NCBI GenBank assembly: GCA_963576725.1
Contig: OY755244.1
Location: 37,560,855 to 37,624,854 of the forward strand
Source of the DNA: Azorinus chamasolen
Taxonomy: Eukaryota > Mollusca > Bivalvia > Cardiida > Solecurtidae
Length of the DNA stretch: 64,000 bases
Direction of reading: 5' to 3'
Part shown: in pieces, positions 46,557 to 56,400 of the stretch
Position numbering within the stretch: position 1 is the stretch's first letter
Layout of the letters: every line of letters begins with the position of its first letter
Program-made: the position numbers and the translations under genes
Notes under the pieces: generated by a model
The model's database searches: none
What the model saw: only the letters and a program-made list of their open reading frames with translations
What the model was told of the DNA's origin: nothing

Positions 46557-49500
46557 GAGCAATGTTAACTACTGGTGATTGACACGCCTATAGGTGACAG
46601 TTGATTGGATTATGTCTTTTTCAATGGGTGGGTCTTAAAGGTACTGAACCAATGAATTGTAACATCTTGATAGTCGCAAAAGAGCGGAAATACCCGATAA
46701 GACTTTCCTTTAAAGTTGTCGGAACTTTATTGATGATCATAAATCAATGACCCCCTGCGCTGAAACACCAGGGTAGTTTCCGTACATTGTAGAGCACCCA
46801 AAGCGATCATTGTTTTAATGTATGACCAATAACTTTAACCCTCATTATACTGAATTATTGTCCGCTTCAAAAATGTAGTTTGTAAAATAAATGAAATAAG
46901 CTTTGCTTAATTTCACTGAAGAAAAAACAGAAAAATGAGAGTCGGACATATTTGATCCTAATCCTAATGATATACTTATATTTCCTGTACCTTTTTTACA
47001 ATTAGATGTATTTGCAAACGTGACTTTGCGTGATGTGGTACATTGGCCGCGATATGTTGCATGATTTGTTTAAGTTTCTTATTTATGTTATCATAGGTAT
47101 TTGCCTACAATACACTTTTTGCCGACTATGTAACAAAAATAACAACGGTTTAACATACCAACCGGTGGAGTTGAAAACAGATATAGAGATATATACTGTA
47201 TGTATATGTCGCTGACAGATATAAGCTTTTCAAAGCATGGGTACAGCACAGTACAAAATTAAATAAAAAAGTTAAATATTTGTATTATAAGAATATAGGT
47301 AAAAATGCCACAGGTAAAAATGCCTTCGGTAAATATGCCATAGGTAAAAATGCCCTAGGTAAAAATGCCACAGGTAAAGTGGTAAAAATGCCTTAGGTAT
47401 AAAAAAAAATGTAATAAGAAATATTTTTGAATTTATAAAAGGAAAACTGTATAGTGTGAAAATATTAGTGTAATAACATAATTTTTTTTATAATAATCAG
47501 ATTGGTATCTTGAATATTATAAACAAAATTAGTATTTTGGACTCCAACCGAAATTCAAAATATTGAATTTTTAATAATATCTTAAAACCATTTAAATATT
47601 ATGAGTTATGAGTGGTGATGTCAATTAACATTTTATCCCACCTTTTCTCGCACTAGCAAACAGAGAAGACCCATATCAGACAGCTCCTATAGGAACTGTC
47701 TGGTCAGGATCTGCTGTGTTTGTTTGCATATTGAAACTGATCAATTAATAACAAATATATACTGCATTTGTTAAAGGGTCATATCTAAAGGGTATAATAC
47801 TGATTAGAGTTACAAACGTACACGCATTTCTAAAGATGTTTACCATATTTCCTATCACAGGATACTATACTGAAACCCTGACAAAAAAGTTATTTGTTGC
47901 AAATTTATATAAATTTAAAATCACAAGGCGTGAAATTCCACCCAGAATTAAGAGTTGACATCGTAATACACATCTAAATTGGCTGGGACCCTTTACTCCG
48001 TGAATATTCTTGTAAGAAATACTGATATCATGAATATTTATTAAATTATTTTATTATAATAGCATATTTACTGAGGATGTTTTGGTATTGGAAAAAAATA
48101 TAGAGACAGATCCAACATAAATTCATAAGCAAACAGAATACCCTGATCAGACGGTTCCTATAGGAGCCATCTGATCCGGGTCTATTCTGTTTGCAAGCAC
48201 GTGAAAAAGCGTCGATGCTTTCAGAATGTTTACTTCTGTTGCCGAGTCATGTCAGGTATACATTTTTAGCTAAATTCGTAACCTTAAGGTTGGTTGTCGG
48301 TAGTTTTCAACCCTTTCCCTGTTAAATATTTATGTCAGAAAAGATGACATAATATTCATTAGTTGATTTTCATGATGGTATAGGTACACGGTACATGACT
48401 TTTTTGTACTGGTAGAAAATGTAGAGTCAGATCTGATTTACTTTCATTAGCAAACAGAGTGGGTCCCGATCATACGGCTCCAATAGGCGCATCCAAATCT
48501 TGGTGTACGCTGTTTGCAAAGGCATGGAAATATATATGTTAATATAATTATGGTAAAGGGATAAGCAAACATATTTTTATGAATTGTATAACTATGAAAA
48601 CATTCTTGTTATTCTGTTACATTGTGATGATTAACCTTTTCCCTGTTCAGTATTCATGTAAGAAATAATGATATCATGAATATTTATAAGCTAATGTTTT
48701 AAATGGCATTTGTAGACAAGACAGTTTTGGTGTTGATATGAAATGTATAGTAGAGTCGGGCCTATTGCAATTTTATTAACAGAGCAGACTCCTATAGGAG
48801 TCGTATGATCTGGGTCTGCGCTGTTTGCAAATGCACGAAAACACGTTTATGTTAGGGAAAGGGTTATATTTTAAGGTGGAATGGCCGGTCATTTTATAAC
48901 TGTAGATTCCATTCATTATATAAGATTTAAATTTGCTTTATGATTTTGAATAATAAACAGTGAAGACCCTGGTCAGAGGGTTGCTTTTCGAGCTATCCTG
49001 TCTGGGTCTACAACTTTCAAATGTCGGTACTTTTATTTCCCGCATACAAAGATTTTAACAATACAAACTATTTGTTTTGGAATACTGAAAATGAATTGTG
49101 TTAGACAGTTGGAGACTATATTATTACATTACTTACTCAGCCTAAATACATGTATACTGATAATTTACTAACAAGACTTAGGAAAATAGTAACGATCAAA
49201 GGTGCCAGATGGTCAGTAAATCCCCGAATTTCTCAGCAGGGGACAAGGGTCAGTGATCACAAAACTGTCATCTATCAAACACTGTCTTATCAACAAAGTT
49301 ATGAATTATTACGTAACAGGAATGATTCTACTGAAACAGTAAGTACTACCAAACAATGTAAAGTTGTGATTTGTTAAACAGCTTCCCGAAAAATAGAAGA
49401 TAACTATGTTTTGACTAATTAGATCTATGGCTAAGCTTAAACCCCGACGATTTAGATCTATTTAAAAAGTTAGATTATTGTGAATTCTAGTTCTAAAGAT

Positions 49501-50458
49501 ATTTTAGATTGATATGATCTAGATCTATTCTAAAATACTTTTACTAGATCTGTTACGGTATTGTACAGTATCCAGAAAGACATTTTACAACACACAAATG
49601 AACGCCATGGGACTGTATATCTTAATATCTAGATCTTATTAAAATAAAATGAGAATTAAAAAATTAAATACTGTTGATCTAATTATAAAAAATGCCACTG
49701 GAAAATATGCCACTTGGAAAATTGCCACCGTTAAGTGAAAAAATGCCACTGGAATAAATGCCACTTGAAAAATTCCAATTTGTTTTTGGTTATTTTTATT
49801 ATTTTTTTATATCTTTTTTTAAAAAATAAATTGTGAAGTTAAAACAAGACAAATCTGTTTTACAAACTTTCATTGTAAATCATTTCAAGCACACATATCC
49901 TAAATATAGTACAAACACACTCACAACACTAAAATGATGTCGTCTATTTACATTGTATACAGTGTATATCCAGATCATGAGGTTCACAATGAAACCTTAT
50001 GGTTTGGATCTACACTGTTTGTCTGTTTGACGAACAAATCCTAAATATATAGTACAACACACTAACAGCACTTATCACCCATAGAATTAGTTCGTCTATT
50101 AACATTTAACACAGTGTAGATCCAGATCATGAGGTTCACACTGGAGCCTTATAATTTGGATCTACACCGTTTGTCTATTCGATGAACATATCTGTTTGTC
50201 TGTCGTTTGTCTGTCTGTATGTCTCTCTGTATGTCTGTCTGTCTCCTTCTCTTTGTCTCTGTATCTTTGCCTGTATCTGTCTGTCGCATGTAGCGTACTG
50301 TCTCTCTGTGTCTCTCCCTCTCTCTGTGTTTGTCTCTGTGTGTGTGTCTCTGTGTGTCTGTATCTGTGTCTCTGTGTGTGTCTGTCTGTTTGTCTGTCTA
50401 TGTGTGTGTCTGTCTCTCTCTGTCTGTATATCTGTCTCTCTCTGCCTCTCTCTCTGTC

Positions 50459-50490
<32 letters not shown>

Positions 50491-53400
50491 ATTGTGTGTG
50501 TCTCTCTCTCTCAATTTACTTATTGTATTACAATATGAATTAAGGACCTTTAATGCAATAGAACCAGAGTTGTTTTATATTAAATAAATTATTGAATATT
50601 TCACTCGGGTATTGTAAAGCAGTGTATATTCTAGTTCTTGTTTGATTATTAAGTCGTTAAAGTAACGCACCATAAATCTAAGTTTTCCGCCCATACTTAT
50701 GACACTGATAACAATCTTAATAGTTTGACTAGATATATTGAAATGAAACATTCAATACAGATGCAGTGAGTCGTATTACATTTATGTACTCGTACATGTA
50801 CTTGTTATATCCATGTGGATGATAGATACATAGACAACAAACATGTAACCGGATATAACCTTACTGACCCATATTGGTACACAACAGAACATTTCAACAT
50901 AGTGCACATGCGTTTGTTTGAATGCATGTGGCTGTGAATTCAAACCGAAGTCTGATCCAGAATTCGATGGCAGCAAGTATATGTAACAGATCCAGTAACT
51001 TTGTTGATCAATTCTAACATTCCAGGTTGTCATAGTTCTATTTACCCTTTACCTGACGAATATTTATATATGTTCACGTAATAGTAAACTATTACATTTA
51101 CTCTGCGTATGCTAGTTACAAAACCATGATAACAGATATGATCCATATTAGACGCCAAGTTACACGAAGTTTCTTCAGTATCCAAATGCACGTCATTGAA
51201 GAACTGAAGTAGGCAACGTCTTATGATCACTTTAGACGCAAAATTACTTAGCGTGCAAAGAGGTAATTCTACAAGTTTGGTGTATTGCTTTGATCAGTTT
51301 TAATTACGCATAGGTCCGCTCGCCGATTATGATAACAATATCAGTTTTGGTTGTATAGAACTAAAGCAATATTTATTGGCAGTCTTGAATCCTGATGAGA
51401 CGCTGAGTAATATGATCTGGGTATATACTGTTTGAACAGGCGCAGAAAGTCGTGTTTATGGAATAAATATATATAAAGAAAATATGAAATAATGAATGTT
51501 AATTAAATTATTTTAATGCACATGGAAACAGGAATTGTTGGCAATGGCAGACCTTGGTCTCTTCTGTTTGCATAGGGGTAGAAAGGAATACAGGTTCTGC
51601 TCTGTGTCTTCTCTGTTTCTAGTACCAGAAAATGCGGAATTATGAGGGAAAGGGTTAACGTTTTATATACATAACTAGTGATAATACTGATAGTTTTTCG
51701 AAATAAAACAACACCTAAATATATCTGTATTTCTAGCTTATATTATAGCTACATATATATCAGACGAACAGTCAACTGGTCGAATTGATTATAGAGCAAA
51801 ATAAATCCTTACCCATACTCGCCGCAAAACATACTGATAGATAGTTTCAGAACTTGTTTCTAACAATGTTACAGTAGGTGTGGAGGTTATTTTGTGGCTA
51901 GATCTAGGTAAATATAGTAAAACTTATAATTCCAAGCCATAAATCAGTATCAGAACAATTATAGTTCCGTAAGTTGAGGTTCAGAATAATACAAATACAT
52001 ACAGCGAGAAATATATTTATCGACGCAAATCGAAATAATATATCGAAGCCGCGGGAACGCACAAGTAACACGCGGTTGCTCTTTGATTATACCATACCTT
52101 TTTATGTAAGGGTAATTCTGATTGGTTAAAGGCCCGTGGTTTGGCGTTGCGGTTCGGCATGTAGCGTACGGTCCATAACTCTCGAAAAGCGCATGCTGCG
52201 GTTTATGAAGCGCATGATGCGGTTTAGAAAGCGCATGATGCAGTTTGTAAAGCACGTGAGGCGCTTTAGAAAGCCCACGATGCGCTTTGTAAACCGCATG
52301 ATGCGCTTTTGGAAAGTTATGAACCACTTCGTACACCATACATCGCAGTCCACGATGATACCATCGCGACCAGCGGTGATAACGATCGAACCCGGCGACG
52401 AGTGTCCCTGGTGAGACACCTTCGCGGACCCATCACAACCCGCGACGGACTGCGGAAGACCGCATATTAGCACGGACAAAAAAACCCTTGTCCGCGTTGG
52501 ATAAAATTGCGATGGACCGCGGAAAACAAAAAGTCCGCGGGGCTTGTACTGTATCAAGCCATCCAATGCCTATCAGCAGTTTCACCACAATCTCCATCGG
52601 GCTAAATATATTTATAAGTTGAATTTTTACAACAGTCTATGAATATTTTAATAATTTATGCTTTGGTGTTAACCCTTTACTCCATGAAGATTCATGCAAG
52701 AAGAAAATTAAATATTAAATATTAATAATATTAAATTAATATTTATAAAAGCACATGAACACATTAACTGTGGGCATTAGTAGAAGTTGTAGAATATTAT
52801 CTATGTTTATTTAATGAGCAAACAGAGCAGCACCTGATCAGGGTTCCTACAGAAGCTGTCTAATCTGGATCAACTCTGTTCGCAACAGTGTAGGAAGGGG
52901 TATATATGGAGTAAAAGAAAAGGCTACAGGGTTTTTTCTGTGTTGTTCTCAAAACCAATCATCACAGTGTTTAACCCTTTCCTCCATAAATACGCCTTTC
53001 TACCCCTCTGTAAAAGTAACTTCATGAAACCATAGTGATAAATAGAACATTTGCTCCTATAGGAGCAAATGCTCTATTTATCACAATGGTTTCAAACTAC
53101 AAAATTCAAAAATTTTACTTTTCTCTAGTAAATGCTCCTTTTGGGTAGATTCATTCAAATAGGTTGGGTATAAAAAAATAGCCTGTAGAGGAAAGGGTTA
53201 TCAGTTTGGATTTTGTCGAGACACCGAGCTATAATTATGGTGTCTAACCTTGATCCATTGTTTGCATACTCAAAAACAATTCATTACTAGAGTGCAAAGA
53301 TTTAAATAAAACATACTTGTGTATTTTTTTGTTTTGGGAAGGACATAGTTGACTTTGCCGAATTTCTCTGCTTCTTGAGCTGCTTTGTTTGACCAGGTGC

Positions 53401-56400
53401 CCGTAACAATGTAATCAGCAGACTGCTTGGGCTTCAGACCAATCAAATTGTAGGCGACAGCTGCAAACTGTCCAGTGCCTCCACCCTGTAGGAACAGTAC
53501 TCTGTAGTTGTCTGGGATATCCCTGCGTAAAGAATGAGCAAAAATAATGAAGCAATGCTATTTACAATTTGGTTGTTGATTATTCAAAGTGAAATTACTA
53601 TAGAAGAAGATGCGTAAATTAACCTTTTCCCTTTAACTCCTTTTCATGCTTTTGCAAACAGAGTAGTCCCAGATTGTATAATTACATATATCTTCACTGT
53701 GTACAAGTATTGCACTGTGCAATCACTGCTGTGGAGTGCACTGGTTGCACAATCAACTTGTAAATAGTGCAGACCCTGATGAGACACTTCCTGCAGGAGC
53801 TGTCTCATCAGGGTCTTCACTTTTTACAGGTAAGTATATTAACGCAAATAGCAAGCGAAGGGGTAAATTTGCAAGAATATTCTATATGACAGACAACAGA
53901 GCATTTGCTCCTCTATTTATCACAATTGTTTTAAAACTACACAATTATAAAATTTTCTCTCTTTTTCTAGTGAACAGGACTGGTGAAAAATATGCAGCTA
54001 GACCGGTGCTCAAATCCGGGACTTCTCGCTTACAGGGCGAGTGCTCTACCGACTGAGCTATCAGGACCACTTACTGTTCTTCACCTTCACCGGCCTGTTA
54101 CACTAGTAAATGCTCCTTTTCAGGAGGGTTGGGTATTAAAATAGCTTGTAGACTGCACCCATATTACTGCAGTCTTTCCAATACTACTTTAACCCATTTG
54201 CACCCAGTGCTTTCTTCCATGTTTATATATTGGATTAGTCCAATTTTTATCTAAGGGGTGCCTGGCCTAAATTTTCAATTTCGTTTTGTTTTATATTGAA
54301 GTTCCTATCAGCAAACAGTGTAGACTGATCAGACGCCGCATTATGCGGCGTCTGATCAGAGTCTACACTGTTTGCCTACATCCAATATATGGGATCATGG
54401 GAGCAAATGGGTTAAATGCAATGATCATCTGATAGGGTTGAGGGAACTTACAGGAGATCTCTCAGGTTTTTCTCTGCTGTATTCAGTATGTTGTTGAAGT
54501 CTTGGGATCTGTGACTCAATTCTGAAATATTTAAAATGCTACAGATGAAAGAAGTATTCAAGATGCAAAAGTCCTTTTCTCATCCAAACCCAGGGGCAGA
54601 AAACATGAACAAGATAAAGCAAAACCTCTCTAAACTAGAATTCTTGCATGAGGAGAATTTTGATACTTTTAGTGAAGGCGACTGCTTATAATGCAAGGTG
54701 AAAGTCTGACATGCAGAAAGCTTCTAGATGAGCTTTCTGCATGACTCTCACCATGCTAATACATTTTCAAAATTCATGCTTTAATCAATGTGTCTACCAA
54801 AAGGCAATCAAGGTGTCAAACAGCTTGGATCATGATGAGATGCCCAGTTACTCGACGTCTCACCTGGATCCAAACTGTTTACATAGGTATTCACTCATCC
54901 GCCCATAGCAGGTTAAAGGTTACCCTTTACTCAAGACACCATTTAATGGCTTTGCACACAGAGTAGACCAAGACAAGATCTATGGCTTCTGTAACTGCTG
55001 CCTGTCTGCTCATTCCTTAGGTGTCTCATATATCATGTATGAATGCCAACAAGCTTTACCCTTTCCCTTGTGAATATCTATGTAATACGGAATATATATC
55101 AGCTGAAGTTTTATAATACTGTGTCGCGGGCTTGGTACAAAACTATTCTAACTCCTTCACAAAGTGAAGGAGTTAGAATAGTTTTGCACCAAGCCCTCGA
55201 AATACTGTATGAACACAGGAAGTTTTGGCTGTATTCTTTTTTTGGCAACTGTAGTATTAGACCTATACAGAAATCCACAGGCGTTCGGCTCATGAAATAT
55301 GTCTAAAATAAGTTAAAACGTCCCTAAATTGACATTTTGTAACTTTAGGAGGTTTTCAAGCTTCAAATGTTACAAAACGTTAATTTAGGGGCATTTTAAC
55401 TTATTTTAGACATATTTCATGAGCCGAACACCTGTGCAAAAATCCATATGCAAACAAAGCAGGCCATGATCAGATGGCCCCATGGCCATACACATCTGAT
55501 CTTGGTTTACTCTGACAGCAAAGGCATGAAAAAACGTTTCTACCAGAGAAAGGCCGGTTAAGAAGTGCAGGAAATTGGGTGAATGAATAAATTAATTATG
55601 GTAAATATTACGGTGTCGTATGTGAAATGACTGTCATATACCTACCCATAACACTGACTCCTGTACCATGATAGTTCATCATGTCTTTCTGAGCTTTTGC
55701 CAGGACCTGCAACAAATGATGGAAACATAATTGTATAATTTTTTTTTTATAAATCTTCAAACAACATTGCAGATACCGTTAACCCCCTACTCAATCAATG
55801 ATTATGAAAGCAATGCTGACATCATGAATATTAATTAGATTAATTTTTAAATGGTATACTATCACATGAAATTTTTGCCAAAGCGGAATTTGTAGAATAA
55901 GATCTATTCTATTTGATATGCAAACAGAGCAGACCCTGATCAGATGGCTCCTGTACACCATTTTTAATGCCAGTTACTTGTTTTCAACAGAGAATTAATT
56001 AACCCTTTCCCAGTTCTATATTCATTCCACTTTTCAATACCTACTGAATATTCATGGACAAAATAAATGAAATATACAAGGTGGTACATTGTGGCCATTT
56101 TAGAAACTAAAGGTATAGATCTATCAAATTTCATTAGCAAACAGAGCAGACCCTGATCAGATGGCTCCTATAGGAGCTGTCTGATATGGGTCTACTGAAA
56201 CTCTACCCTGTTTGCAAATGCAAATGTGTGAAATCATGATTATCCCATTACCTAATAGGCTATTTTTAGATCCAACCGCTTTAAATAAATCTACTGAAAA
56301 GGAGCATTAACTAGAGAAAAGGACAATTTTAGAATTCCGTGGTTTGAAACCATTGTGATAAATAGGGCATCCTACACAATGGTTTCAACAGGTGACTTCT

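Larger units (their letters stand above)
55053..55562 (+). mobile_element. Family B MITE carrying two insertions
   Basis: TTTACCCTTTCCCTTGTGAAT start to GAAAGGCCGGTTAA; interrupted by a 78-bp hairpin at 55123 and a CACAGG-end element at 55276. Confidence 0.78.

Noticed and set aside
46141..46568. Open frames of 72-133 residues on both strands (Glu/Arg or Ser/Leu runs)
   Set aside because: They lie in the GA microsatellite and follow from its composition.
50175..50587. Open frames rich in Cys/Val/Ser/Leu or Arg/Thr/Asp
   Set aside because: TGTC simple repeat read in several frames on both strands; no conserved protein features.
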